Made by a program: the position numbers and the translations under genes
In this document: one piece after another, positions 9,253-18,035 of the stretch
Layout: every line of letters begins with the position of its first letter
Numbering within the stretch: position 1 is the stretch's first letter
NCBI RefSeq assembly: GCF_000504245.1
Contig: NZ_KI632509.1
Span: 3,205,751 to 3,269,750 of the forward strand
Direction of reading: 5' to 3'
Source of the DNA: Haloechinothrix halophila YIM 93223
GTDB lineage: Bacteria > Actinomycetota > Actinomycetes > Mycobacteriales > Pseudonocardiaceae
DNA length: 64,000 nt
The notes under the pieces: generated by a model
Databases searched by the model: none
Told to the model about the DNA's origin: nothing
The model's input: the letters and a program-made list of their open reading frames with translations, nothing else

Positions 9253-9290
9253 CGCGAGTCGCCCGCTACGGAGCCGCGAGTTCCGACTTC
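9253..9290. repeat. Dispersed intergenic repeat, copy 1
   Basis: A 38-bp stretch between the convergent MFS and site-2 protease genes. It matches 12094-12131 at 33 of 38 positions, including the identical core GCGAGTTCCGACTTC. It begins with CGCGAGTCGC, the reverse complement of the core of the in-frame repeats in the DUF2157 gene (13227-13310). Confidence 0.6.
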
Positions 9291-9302
9291 GAGCGCTACG
9301 AG

Positions 9303-10481
9303 TTACCGGTTGCCGGTGATGAGGTCGGCGCCGTAGCCGCCCGGATGCAGACCACCGCCAGCGCCCTGCAGGTCGCTCACCGACACCGCGTGGCTGATGT
9401 CGCGCGAGGTGACGATGCCGATCAACCTGCCGTCCTCGACGACGAGCGCCCTGCCGTCCTCACAACCCGCCATCCTGGGCAGCAGGTCGGTCAGCGACTC
9501 CTCCCGCGAGGTCAGCGGGATGTCGTCCGGCGGGCAGGCGATCTCGGCCAGCGTCACCTCCTCCCGCCGGTCGGCGGGAACGCGCTTGAGCCTGCTCAGC
9601 GTCAACAGTCCCCGAACCCCACCGGCGGAGTCGACGATCGGGTACGCCGAGTGCTTGCGCGCCAGGACGTCGGTACGGACGAAGTCCGCCACCGTGCGGT
9701 CACCATCGACGGTCTCCGGATCGCGGGTCATCACGTCGCCGACCCTGACGTCACGCAGCGACCCGCTCAGCGCGGCCTGTTGCTCCTCGGCACCGGCGAC
9801 GGTCACGATGAACAAGCCGATCAGGATCCACCACAAGCCGTCCGCGCCGGCCCCGATGAACAGCCACACCGCGCCGAACGTGATCAGCGCGAGCCCGAAC
9901 ACCCGGCCGGCGCGGGCGCTCCACACCGCGGCCTTGTCCCGGTCGCCGCGCCACTTCCACAGCGCGGCGCGCAGGATCCGGCCGCCGTCGAGCGGCGCGG
10001 CCGGGATCAGATTGAACACCGCGAGGACCAGGTTGATCACGCCGAGATAGCCGAACGTCGCCGCGACGAGCAGGCTGCCGTCGCCGCCCGCGAACGGCAA
10101 GGCGATCAGGCCGAACACCACCGCGAGCAGGAAGCTCATGGCGGGGCCCACCACGGCGATCCGCAGCGAGGCGCCCGGCGTCGACGCGTCGCCGCGCAGC
10201 TGGGCGATCCCGCCGAGTAGCCACAGCGTGATGCCGCCGACCTCGACGCCTTCCCTGCGCGCCACAACGGCATGCGACAGCTCATGCGCCAACAGCGAGC
10301 CGACGAATAGCAGCGCCGTCGTGACCGCCGCGATGGCGTAGGCGACCCAGGAGTAGCCCGGCACCACGACGGGCCAGCGCGCCAGCGCCAACGACACCAG
10401 AATGGCCACGATCCCCAGCACGCTCCAGTGCAGTCCGACCCGCACGCCCACGATGCGGCCGAGCGACAGCGTCGCCTTCAT
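9303..10481 (-). CDS. Site-2 protease family (M50) metalloprotease with two CBS domains
   Basis: 392 residues. The membrane core carries the zinc motif HELSH (His66-His70) and the second ligand region LDGGR (Asp165), in the order expected of intramembrane M50 proteases. A C-terminal cytoplasmic pair of CBS domains begins at about 245 (VMTRDPETVDGDRTVADF). CBS pairs in these proteins probably sense adenine nucleotides. The ATG is placed at 10481 because AAGGAGG lies seven bases upstream; the frame extends further up without a ribosome site. A second protease of this type is encoded at 50603-51754. Confidence 0.9.
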   Translation of the reverse strand: MKATLSLGRIVGVRVGLHWSVLGIVAILVSLALARWPVVVPGYSWVAYAIAAVTTALLFVGSLLAHELSHAVVARREGVEVGGITLWLLGGIAQLRGDASTPGASLRIAVVGPAMSFLLAVVFGLIALPFAGGDGSLLVAATFGYLGVINLVLAVFNLIPAAPLDGGRILRAALWKWRGDRDKAAVWSARAGRVFGLALITFGAVWLFIGAGADGLWWILIGLFIVTVAGAEEQQAALSGSLRDVRVGDVMTRDPETVDGDRTVADFVRTDVLARKHSAYPIVDSAGGVRGLLTLSRLKRVPADRREEVTLAEIACPPDDIPLTSREESLTDLLPRMAGCEDGRALVVEDGRLIGIVTSRDISHAVSVSDLQGAGGGLHPGGYGADLITGNR

Positions 10482-10665
10482 CGACTGCCTCCTTCTCGTC
10501 GTCCCGTTCGCACTCGGATACCCCGAATTCCATGCGTGAAAAACGCGACGGATGGCTACAGCCACGCTTCGCGCCGCGTACCGGGCTTACCGAACGGGAT
10601 TCGGGTTCGGCGCAACCATCAGCGGCACCGCGCGTTGAACCACCTACCGAATATCACGACCGCAG

Positions 10666-10698
10666 CGGAGCTGCCGTCGCGTACCGACGGCAGCTCCG
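10666..10698 (+). promoter_or_regulatory. Leader hairpin directly before the ribosome binding site of the LVIVD-repeat gene
   Basis: A 14-bp perfect stem (10666-10679 with 10685-10698) closes a five-base loop, and AAGGAGG follows two bases later at 10701. Its position in the 5' leader rather than after a gene suggests attenuation, RNA stabilisation or control of ribosome access. Confidence 0.5.
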
Positions 10699-10711
10699 GC
10701 AAGGAGGATCG

Positions 10712-12049
10712 ATGCGTCTACCCACCGGCCGCACCAGATGGCTGGGCCTGCTCGCGCCCGCCATGCTCGGGCTTGGCCTCGTCGCGCTGCCCGCGTCGCA
10801 GGCGGCTGCTCACGACGAGCCGTCGCCCGACCTGAAGACCACCAATCACCTTGAGCTGTGCCAGGGCGGGGACATCTGCGTCGACCCCGGCGAGGGGTCA
10901 GCAGGCGGCGCGCCCGACGAGCCGCTCTACGACGTGCCGTGCACCGGCGGCAGCGCTGGCCCGTTCCCGTGCCACCGCGTCGACCTCGCCGCCTACCTGC
11001 CGCTGTCCGAGGTCGGCGGCCCGAACGCCGCGAACGACATCTGGGGCTGGACCGATCCGGAAACCGGCAGGGAGTACGCGCTGCTCGGCACCACGAGCGG
11101 CACGGCGTTCGTCGACGTCACCACGCCGGCCAGCCCGGAGTACCTCGGCATGCTGCCCTCGCATCAGCCGGTGGAAACGCTGTTCGCGTCCTGGCGTGAC
11201 GTGAAGGTCTACGACAACCACGCGCTCGTCGTCAGCGAGGAGCCGACCCACGGCATGCAGGTGTTCGACCTGACGCGGCTGCGCGAGGCGAATGAGCCGC
11301 GGGAGTGGACGGAGGACGCGCACTACCCGCGGGTCGGCGGCGCGCACAACGTCGCGGTGAACACCGACTCCGGGTTCGCCTACATCGTCGGCTCGCTCAC
11401 CTGCGACGGCGGCCCGCACATGGTCGACATCCGCGAGCCGCAGTCGCCGGAGTTCGCGGGCTGCGTCAGCGGCGACGGCTACACCCACGACACCCAGGCG
11501 GTCGTCTACGACGGCCCGGACAGCCGCTTCACCGGCCACGAGATCCTGTTCAACTCCAATGAGGACACCGTGACGATCGTCGACGTCACCGACAAGGACA
11601 ACCCGGTGCAGCTCGCCCGGTTCGGCTACGAGAACGCCGACTACACCCACCAGGGGTGGCTGACGGAGGACTCGCGGACGTTCCTGTTCAACGACGAGGG
11701 CGACGAGCGGGAGCACGGCGTCAACACGACGACCTACATCCTCGACGTCACCAGCCTCACCGACCCGGAGCTGCGCGGGACGTACGTCGCCGACACGCCG
11801 TCGATCGACCACAACCTCTACACCAAGGACGACAAGGTCTACGAGGCGAACTACCGCTCGGGCCTGCGCATCCTCGACAGCAAGCAGGTCGAGCGCGGCA
11901 CGCTGCGGGAAGAGGCGTTCTTCGACGTCTACCCCGCCGATGACGCCGCCGAGTTCAACGGCGCCTGGAGCAACTACCCCTACTTCGAGTCCGGCACGGT
12001 CGTGGTGTCCGGCATCGAACAGGGCCTGTTCGTCCTCCAGCCGAAGTAA
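10712..12049 (+). CDS. Secreted LVIVD-repeat (choice-of-anchor B type) protein
   Basis: 445 residues. A classical signal peptide of about 33 residues ends at ASQAAA before HDE. The mature protein is a beta-propeller-like repeat with recurrent motifs of the LVIVD type (FVDVTTPASPEYLG, VFDLTRLREANEP, MVDIREPQSPEFAG, IVDVTDKDNPVQLA, ILDVTSLTDPELRG). The conserved HNVAVN, THDTQAV and HQGWL segments match choice-of-anchor B family proteins. Function is unknown; no sorting signal or C-terminal span is visible, so it is probably released. The ATG at 10712 with AAGGAGG is preferred over the longer frame. Strong hairpins precede (10666-10698) and follow (12057-12092) the gene. Confidence 0.85.
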   Translation: MRLPTGRTRWLGLLAPAMLGLGLVALPASQAAAHDEPSPDLKTTNHLELCQGGDICVDPGEGSAGGAPDEPLYDVPCTGGSAGPFPCHRVDLAAYLPLSEVGGPNAANDIWGWTDPETGREYALLGTTSGTAFVDVTTPASPEYLGMLPSHQPVETLFASWRDVKVYDNHALVVSEEPTHGMQVFDLTRLREANEPREWTEDAHYPRVGGAHNVAVNTDSGFAYIVGSLTCDGGPHMVDIREPQSPEFAGCVSGDGYTHDTQAVVYDGPDSRFTGHEILFNSNEDTVTIVDVTDKDNPVQLARFGYENADYTHQGWLTEDSRTFLFNDEGDEREHGVNTTTYILDVTSLTDPELRGTYVADTPSIDHNLYTKDDKVYEANYRSGLRILDSKQVERGTLREEAFFDVYPADDAAEFNGAWSNYPYFESGTVVVSGIEQGLFVLQPK

Positions 12050-12056
12050 CCGCGTC

Positions 12057-12092
12057 GGCGCGGCCAGGTGGGTACGCCCGCCTGGCCGCGCC
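12057..12092 (+). terminator. Strong hairpin terminator after the LVIVD-repeat gene
   Basis: Twelve perfect pairs (12057-12068 with 12081-12092), then a G-T pair and three more G-C pairs, close a TACG loop. It begins seven bases after the stop codon. No U-tract follows. Confidence 0.75.
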
Positions 12093-12093
12093 C

Positions 12094-12131
12094 CGCGAGT
12101 CCCCCGTTCCGGTGCGGCGAGTTCCGACTTC
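12094..12131. repeat. Dispersed intergenic repeat, copy 2
   Basis: Second copy of the 38-bp element at 9253-9290 (33 of 38 identical, with GCGAGTTCCGACTTC shared exactly). It lies immediately after the terminator hairpin and before the DUF2157 gene. Confidence 0.6.
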
Positions 12132-12224
12132 CGGACGCCCGACGCACGGCGCTGACCCAAGTCCCGGCCACTGGCTGACACTCGGCGGCTGCCCATACGC
12201 CGATCCGCGTGCCATGCTCGGCGC

Positions 12225-13370
12225 ATGAACGCTCAGCGAGTGTCGCACCCCGCGCGGTCGCGACCACGCAGCCAGGACCACGCGTTGACCTCACTCGTCG
12301 AGCGTGGCGTGCTGACGGCCGAGCAAGCCGGCATCGTCCGCGACGAGCTGGGGATCGCGGCCACCGCTGAGCAACGGCGCGGCCCAATCGCCGAGATCGT
12401 CGGCTACCTGGGCGGCGCGCTCATCCTGACCGGAGCGGTCGTGCTCGTCGCCTCCTCGTGGGACCAACTCACCGAGACCGCGCGCACCACGCTGCTCGGT
12501 CTGATCACGCTTGGCCTGTTGACGGCGGGTCTTCTCGCGGCTGGCCGCCACGCCCCGCTGTACACGCTGGTCACCACGGCACGGCTGCGTGTGGCGAGCA
12601 TGTTGCTCGCGCTCGCGTCGGTGACCACCGCGATCACGATCGGTCTCGCGACGCCGGACCCGGTCAACGAGGCCGAGTTCGCGCTCGCGGGCGGCGCCGG
12701 ACTCGTCGTCGCCGCCGCGAGTTACATCCTGCTGCCCAGCGTGGCAGGACTGCTCGCCACGACCGGGCTGCTCGTGTTCACCGTGCTGAACACCATCGGG
12801 ACCATCACCGACCTCGACGAACTCACCGCGGGCATTGGCCTGTTCGGCTGCGGAGCCCTGCTCACCGTTCTCGCGCTGGCACGGCTGCTGCGCACGAGGC
12901 TCACCGGCATCGCCGTCGGTCTGGCCCTCGCACTGGCCGGTACGCAAACGCCGCTCGGCGAGGACGAATGGCGGCCGCTGGCGTACATCGCGACGTTCGT
13001 GCTCGGCATCGGCTGTCTGGTGCTCTACCGCTGGGTGCACACCTGGATCGTGCTGGTGGCGGGCGTGGTCGCGGTGAGCCTGGCCGCGCCGGAGGCCGTC
13101 TGGGACCTCACCGACGGCGCGGTCGGCGGCGCGGCCGTGCTGCTGATCGCGGGAGTCGTGCTGCTGATCGCCAGCGCGATCGGATTCCGGCTGCACCGGA
13201 CCACGGGCGATGTCGCGACCCCGGACGATGCGACTCGCGACGAACAAGGTGCAACTCGCGCCCAGGAAGGTGCGACTCGCGCGGGACAGAGTGCGACTCG
13301 CGACGACGGGGCTCAGCCGGCAGTGTCCGAAGCGGAGACCGAGACGCACCCGCCCGGCGGCAGCTCGTAG
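12225..13370 (+). CDS. DUF2157 membrane protein with a 7-residue repeat tail
   Basis: 381 residues. The cytoplasmic N-terminus LTSLVERGVLTAEQAGIV and the following IVGYLGGALILTGAVVLVA segment are typical of DUF2157, a multi-span membrane family of unknown function. About ten hydrophobic segments fill residues 60-325. The last ~50 residues are hydrophilic and contain four copies of an x-ATR-based heptad encoded by 21-bp DNA repeats (13227-13310), which look like an expansion of a genomic repeat into the gene. ATG start at 12225; no strong ribosome site is seen. Confidence 0.75.
   Translation: MNAQRVSHPARSRPRSQDHALTSLVERGVLTAEQAGIVRDELGIAATAEQRRGPIAEIVGYLGGALILTGAVVLVASSWDQLTETARTTLLGLITLGLLTAGLLAAGRHAPLYTLVTTARLRVASMLLALASVTTAITIGLATPDPVNEAEFALAGGAGLVVAAASYILLPSVAGLLATTGLLVFTVLNTIGTITDLDELTAGIGLFGCGALLTVLALARLLRTRLTGIAVGLALALAGTQTPLGEDEWRPLAYIATFVLGIGCLVLYRWVHTWIVLVAGVVAVSLAAPEAVWDLTDGAVGGAAVLLIAGVVLLIASAIGFRLHRTTGDVATPDDATRDEQGATRAQEGATRAGQSATRDDGAQPAVSEAETETHPPGGSS
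13227..13310 (+). repeat. Four 21-bp tandem repeats inside the DUF2157 gene
   Basis: Units at 13227-13247, 13248-13268, 13269-13289 and 13290-13310 each carry GYGCRACTCGCG followed by a variable nine bases. They encode DATRDEQ, GATRAQE, GATRAGQ and SATRDDG. The core GCGACTCGCG is the reverse complement of the start of the intergenic repeat at 9253. Confidence 0.8.
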
Positions 13371-13495
13371 CGGACGCCGTCGAACCGGAACGCGGCTCCG
13401 CCACATCGGGTCGAGTGCCCCACGGCGCGGTGTAAACACCAGCAACGCTGGGCACCCAGACACCTGTGATGCGCGTGCGCGAGCAAGGGGACACC

Positions 13496-15862
13496 ATGCG
13501 GGCCGACACACTCACCAGGCCGGATCTCACCACCGTCGACGCCTACTGGCGCGCGGCGAACTATCTGTCAGCGGGTCAGCTGTATCTGCTGGACAACCCG
13601 TTGCTGACCGAACCACTCGACCCGCGCCACCTGAAACGCAGGCTGCTCGGCCACTGGGGCACCGTCCCAGGGCTGAACTTCATCTACGCTCACCTGAACC
13701 GTGTGATCAGCCAGCGCGACCAGGACATGATCTTCGTGACCGGTCCCGGCCACGGCGGCCCAGCCATGCTGGCGAACGCCTGGCTGGAGGGCAGCTACAC
13801 CGAGGCGGTACCCGAGGTGGCCAGGGACGTCGACGGGATGCGGTGGTTGTTCCGGCAGTTCTCGTTCCCCGGCGGCCTGCCGAGCCACACCGCGCCGGAG
13901 GTGCCCGGCTCGATCAACGAGGGCGGCGAGTTGGGCTACAGCCTCGCGCACGCCTTCGGGGCCGCCTTCGACAACCCTGAGCTGGTCGTCGCGTGCGTGA
14001 TCGGCGACGGCGAGGCCGAGACCGGACCGCTGGCGGCGAGCTGGCACGGCGCGATGTTCCTCGATCCGGTGCACGACGGCGCGGTGCTGCCGATCCTGCA
14101 CCTCAACGGCTACAAGATCGCCAACCCGACGGTGCTTGCCCGGCTCGGCCACGATCAGCTGGACGCGCTGCTGCGCGGCTACGGCTACCGGCCCTACTAC
14201 GTCGAAGGCAGCGACCCGGCCGCGATGCACGAGCGCATGGCGGCGGTACTGGACGAGATCATCGGCGAGATCCACGCGATCCAGCGGCGCGCCCGCCAGC
14301 AGGGCGACCGGCAACGGCCGCGGTGGCCGGTGCTGGTGCTGCGCAGTCCAAAGGGGTGGACCGGGCCCGCCGAGCTGGACGGCGTCCCGATCGAAAACAC
14401 CTGGCGTTCGCACCAGATCCCGCTGCCTGACGTGCGCACCGACACCGAGCACCTGCGGCTGCTTGATGAATGGCTGCGCTCCTACCAGCCGGAGCGGCTG
14501 TTCGACCACGACGGCCGCCCGCGACAGTACGTGCTGGAGCAGGTGCCGTCCTGGCGCTACCGGATGTCGGCGAACCCGCACGCCAACGGCGGACTGCTGC
14601 TGCGTGAGCTGCGGCTGCCCGAGCTGACGCCGTATGTCCAGGACGTCACCCGGCACGGCGCGACGACGTCGTCTCCGACGCGGGTGCTTGGCACGATGCT
14701 GGCCGGGGTGGTCGAGGCGAACGAGCAGGGGCGGAATTTCCGGATCTTCGGCCCGGACGAGACGGCGTCCAACCGGCTCGACGCCGTCTACGAGGCCACC
14801 GGCAAGCAGTGGCAGGGCGAGGTGCTCGACACCGACGAGCACCTCACGCCCGGCGGCAGGGTGATCGAGGTGCTCTCCGAACACCTGTGCCAAGGGTTCC
14901 TTGAGGGCTACCTGCTCAGCGGCAGGCACGGGCTATTCCACTGTTACGAGGCGTTCATCCATATCGTCGACTCGATGGTGAACCAGCACATCAAGTGGCT
15001 GTCCGCCCACAAACGCCTGCCGTGGCGGCGGCCGATCGCGTCGCTGAACTACCTGCTCAGCTCGCACGTCTGGCAGCAGGACCACAACGGCTTCTCGCAT
15101 CAGGACCCCGGCTTCATCGACCACGTGGCGAACAAGAACGCCGAGGTGGTGCGGGTGTATCTGCCACCGGACGCCAACACGCTACTGGCGGTGGCGCAGC
15201 ACTGCCTGCGCAGCCGCGACCTGGTGAACGTGATCGTCGCGGGGAAACACCCGGCGCCGAACTGGCTGTCCCTTGACGAAGCACTGGCGCACTGCGCGCG
15301 TGGCGCTGGGGTCTGGGAGTGGGCCAGCAACGACGGCGGCGGCAACCCGGACGTGGTACTCGCCTGCGGGGGTGACGCGCCGACGCTGGAGGTCCTCGCG
15401 GCGACAGCGTTGCTGCGCGAGCACCTGCCGTCGCTGACAGTGCGAGTGGTCAACGTGGTCGACCTGATGCGGCTGCAGCCGGACACCGAACACCCGCACG
15501 GCATGACCGATCGCGAGTTCGACACGCTGTTCACCCGCGACGCGCCGATCATCTTCGCCTACCACGGCTATCCGTGGCTGATCCACCGGCTGACCTACCG
15601 CCGCACCAACCACGCCGGCCTGCATGTGTGCGGGTACAAGGAAGAAGGTGCGACGACAACGCCGTTCGACATGCGGGTCCGCAACGACCTCGACCGGTTC
15701 AAGCTGGTCATCGACGTGATCGACCGGGTGCCTTCGCTGGGACCGGCGGCGGTGCGGCTGCGACAGCACATGCTCGACCAGCGCACCCGGCACCACGACT
15801 GGATCCGCGCGACCGGGGACGATCTGCCCGAGGTGCGGGAGTGGACGTGGCAGCAGAGCTGA
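13496..15862 (+). CDS. xfp: Xylulose-5-phosphate/fructose-6-phosphate phosphoketolase
   Basis: 788 residues, the usual family length. The enzyme uses thiamine diphosphate to split xylulose 5-phosphate (or fructose 6-phosphate) with phosphate into acetyl phosphate and an aldose phosphate. Visible family motifs include [11 protein letters not shown], the [20 protein letters not shown] stretch, the diphosphate-binding [11 protein letters not shown] and [16 protein letters not shown]. The C-terminal half has [20 protein letters not shown] and [20 protein letters not shown]. The ATG at 13496 has AAGGGG six bases upstream and is preferred over the GTG at 13466. No acetate kinase or transaldolase gene is nearby, so it appears as a single-gene transcript. 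Confidence 0.95.
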   Translation: MRADTLTRPDLTTVDAYWRAANYLSAGQLYLLDNPLLTEPLDPRHLKRRLLGHWGTVPGLNFIYAHLNRVISQRDQDMIFVTGPGHGGPAMLANAWLEGSYTEAVPEVARDVDGMRWLFRQFSFPGGLPSHTAPEVPGSINEGGELGYSLAHAFGAAFDNPELVVACVIGDGEAETGPLAASWHGAMFLDPVHDGAVLPILHLNGYKIANPTVLARLGHDQLDALLRGYGYRPYYVEGSDPAAMHERMAAVLDEIIGEIHAIQRRARQQGDRQRPRWPVLVLRSPKGWTGPAELDGVPIENTWRSHQIPLPDVRTDTEHLRLLDEWLRSYQPERLFDHDGRPRQYVLEQVPSWRYRMSANPHANGGLLLRELRLPELTPYVQDVTRHGATTSSPTRVLGTMLAGVVEANEQGRNFRIFGPDETASNRLDAVYEATGKQWQGEVLDTDEHLTPGGRVIEVLSEHLCQGFLEGYLLSGRHGLFHCYEAFIHIVDSMVNQHIKWLSAHKRLPWRRPIASLNYLLSSHVWQQDHNGFSHQDPGFIDHVANKNAEVVRVYLPPDANTLLAVAQHCLRSRDLVNVIVAGKHPAPNWLSLDEALAHCARGAGVWEWASNDGGGNPDVVLACGGDAPTLEVLAATALLREHLPSLTVRVVNVVDLMRLQPDTEHPHGMTDREFDTLFTRDAPIIFAYHGYPWLIHRLTYRRTNHAGLHVCGYKEEGATTTPFDMRVRNDLDRFKLVIDVIDRVPSLGPAAVRLRQHMLDQRTRHHDWIRATGDDLPEVREWTWQQS

Positions 15863-15937
15863 GCGTGCTGACCGTCAACGCCGGGAGGTGACTTTCGACC
15901 ATTCCGCCGGTCGCGTCGTCCGGCGTACCGTCGGCGC

Positions 15938-16315
15938 ATGGCCACCGAGACCGCTCTCCGCCGACGGCAGGCCACTGACGCGCTCGCCGCGCTCGGTGCG
16001 CATCGCAGCGACCGGCAGCTGCTCAGCGTGCAGTGCACCAACAGCCACCACGTCGCGTACGTCTACCGCACCGAAGCGGGGCCCGTGTACTGCACGCGGA
16101 TGCGGTCCCACGCGCACGGGTCCCGCGACTTCGTCGATACCACCCACCGGAGCAGCAAGGCCAACAGCGACACCGAGTACGTCGACCTGCTCGACGCGGC
16201 ACCGTTCGCCGACGACGAGCTGCCCGCGTGGTGCGACTGCGGGCCGCGCACCCTGTCCCGCGAACAACTCAGCGCCGCCATCGCCGCGTACCAGCGCACC
16301 CTCCGCCTGTCCTGA
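15938..16315 (+). CDS. Conserved-looking small protein with Cys/His pairs
   Basis: 125 residues, no family recognised. It contains a possible metal-binding pattern: Cys in VQCTNSHH, Cys in VYCTRMRSHAH and a WCDCG motif near the C-terminus. There is no signal peptide or membrane span. The ATG at 15938 has no ribosome binding site, but TACCGT at 15926-15931 sits six bases before it, consistent with a leaderless transcript. It may be a small zinc protein; function unknown. Confidence 0.6.
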   Translation: MATETALRRRQATDALAALGAHRSDRQLLSVQCTNSHHVAYVYRTEAGPVYCTRMRSHAHGSRDFVDTTHRSSKANSDTEYVDLLDAAPFADDELPAWCDCGPRTLSREQLSAAIAAYQRTLRLS

Positions 16316-16641
16316 CGGCTGGGGGCGCAACGCAACCGACGCGCCCAAGTCGATCTTGATGCGTTTCGGTTGCCATGACGACCACAACGCATACACGCTC
16401 GCGTCACCGCGCCACGGTGCCGGGCCGAACGGTGATCACACTGGGGAGCTTGGTCACGGATGCCGATGGCTCTGGTCATCACCGGCTGCGGCCAACGTCA
16501 CCCGTAGTCTTGGCGGCACAGGCCGCGCTGTTTCAGCATCGTCTCAGGTAACGCGGTTAGTGTCGCGACGACGAGCGTGCCCGCGCCGGTGTGCCGCCGG
16601 GTCGCGGACGACAGTGACCAGGGAAGGTAAACAGACAAGTC
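16316..16641. other. 326-bp gene-free stretch upstream of the DsbA-like gene
   Basis: No convincing ORF with a ribosome site is present. A weak inverted repeat (GGGCGC at 16323-16328 and GCGCCC at 16341-16346, 12-base loop) may terminate the upstream gene. A TAGTCT hexamer at 16505-16510 is a possible -10 box. GGGAAGG lies about 15 bases before the next start, too far for a normal ribosome site. Confidence 0.4.
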
Positions 16642-17376
16642 ATGTCGAAGGAAAAGATCGTCGAGGGCGGTCGTGCCTGGCCATCAGCGAACGTGCTCCT
16701 CACCATAGGGGTTGTCGTCGTCGCGATCATCGTGTTCGGCGGGGTGCTGCTGAGCGGCGGCGACGACCAACCGCAGGGCTCACCGACAGCGTCGGACAGC
16801 GTATTGCTGAACGAGAACAGCCACCGGCTCACCGATGCGGGTGACAACGCGGTCACCGTAGTGGAGTTCCTGGACTTCCAGTGCCCCGCCTGCGCGGGCT
16901 ACTACCGCAACATCACCGCCGACGTCGAGCAGGACTACGGCAACCGGATCACGTTCGTGGTGCGCAACTTCCCGCTCGATAACCACTCGCTCGCGCTACC
17001 AGCGGCGCAGGCCGCGGAAGCGGCAGGTATGCAGGGCAAGTACGCCGAGATGTATCACGCGCTGTACGAGAACTACGAGCAGTGGGCGGTCAACGAGGAC
17101 GGTGACCAGCTCAGCGACGACGAGGACAGGGCCCGCGCGGCCTTCGACTCGTTCGCCGAGGAGATCGGGCTCGACGTGGACCGGTTCCACGCCGACATGG
17201 CCTCCGACGCGGTGGCCGAGCGGATCGAGGCGGACAAGGCCGACGGCGAGAAGGCGCAGGTGACGGGAACCCCGACGCTGTTCATCAACGGCGAGCGGTT
17301 CACGCCGTCCGGTGAAACGTTCGCGGAGGTGAAGCAGCAGTTCCGCGAGAAGCTCGACGCGGAGCTGGCGCAGTGA
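16642..17376 (+). CDS. DsbA-family thioredoxin-fold oxidoreductase, membrane-anchored
   Basis: 244 residues. One N-terminal span (about 16-38, LLTIGVVVVAIIVFGGVLL) anchors a periplasm-side thioredoxin fold with active site CPAC at 81-84 (EFLDFQCPACAGYY). The cis-Pro loop is TGTPTLFING near residue 210, and the inserted helical region lies between. This is the DsbA-like disulfide oxidase of actinobacteria. Its stop codon overlaps the start of the VKOR gene, so the two form an oxidation pair: VKOR reoxidises the DsbA-like partner using quinone. Confidence 0.92.
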   Translation: MSKEKIVEGGRAWPSANVLLTIGVVVVAIIVFGGVLLSGGDDQPQGSPTASDSVLLNENSHRLTDAGDNAVTVVEFLDFQCPACAGYYRNITADVEQDYGNRITFVVRNFPLDNHSLALPAAQAAEAAGMQGKYAEMYHALYENYEQWAVNEDGDQLSDDEDRARAAFDSFAEEIGLDVDRFHADMASDAVAERIEADKADGEKAQVTGTPTLFINGERFTPSGETFAEVKQQFREKLDAELAQ

Positions 17377-18011
17377 GCGACACACGGGTAACCCCGGCAT
17401 CATCCGAGCGGACCGACGCTCCCGGCGAGGGGCCGCTCGGGCGGATCGTGCGGTGGTTGTACCTGATCGGCGGCAGCATCGGCTTGCTCGCGTCGTTCGT
17501 GCTGATGGTCGAGAAGATCGCACTGATCGAGAACCCCAGCTACGTGCCGACGTGCAGCCTCAACCCGGTGCTCTCCTGCGGCTCGGTGATGACCACGCCG
17601 CAAGCCGCAGCGTTCGGCGTGGCGAACCCGCTGCTGGGTATCACCGGATTCGCGATCATCGTGACGGTCGGCGTCGTGCTGACCATCGGGTTCCGGCCGC
17701 CACGCTGGTTCTGGCTGGCACTGCAAGCAGGGACGACGTTCGGCGTGCTGTTCGTGCACTGGCTCATCTGGCAGAGCCTGTACACGATCGGCGCGCTGTG
17801 CCCGTACTGCATGGTGGTGTGGGCGGTGACCATCCCACTGTTCTGGTACACCACGCTGCACAACCTGGAGCGCGGCCACTTCTCCCGCGGCGCGTCCGGC
17901 CCCGGCGCGGTGCTTGCCCGTTACCACAGCTTCGTGCTGGCACTCTGGTTCGTGGCGATCATCGCGCTCATCGCCGTCCGATTCTGGGACTACTGGGTGA
18001 CGCTCGTGTGA
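17373..18011 (+). CDS. Vitamin K epoxide reductase (VKOR) family protein
   Basis: 212 residues with about five hydrophobic segments. It has the two cysteine pairs of bacterial VKOR: Cys61 and Cys69 in TCSLNPVLSCGSV, and the quinone-side CPYC motif at 143-146. The protein reoxidises a DsbA-like partner and passes electrons to quinone. The GTG start at 17373 overlaps the TGA of the DsbA-like gene (GTGA), indicating translational coupling. The gene is convergent with the LigD-polymerase gene, only 24 bp away. Confidence 0.93.
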   Translation: MSDTRVTPASSERTDAPGEGPLGRIVRWLYLIGGSIGLLASFVLMVEKIALIENPSYVPTCSLNPVLSCGSVMTTPQAAAFGVANPLLGITGFAIIVTVGVVLTIGFRPPRWFWLALQAGTTFGVLFVHWLIWQSLYTIGALCPYCMVVWAVTIPLFWYTTLHNLERGHFSRGASGPGAVLARYHSFVLALWFVAIIALIAVRFWDYWVTLV

Positions 18012-18035
18012 GTGCGGACATGGCACGACGCCCCG

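Noticed and set aside
10898-12226. 442-codon minus-strand ORF opposite the LVIVD-repeat gene
   Set aside because: Antisense shadow of a gene with signal peptide, ribosome site and repeat family; the product has biased Arg/Val/Gly composition.
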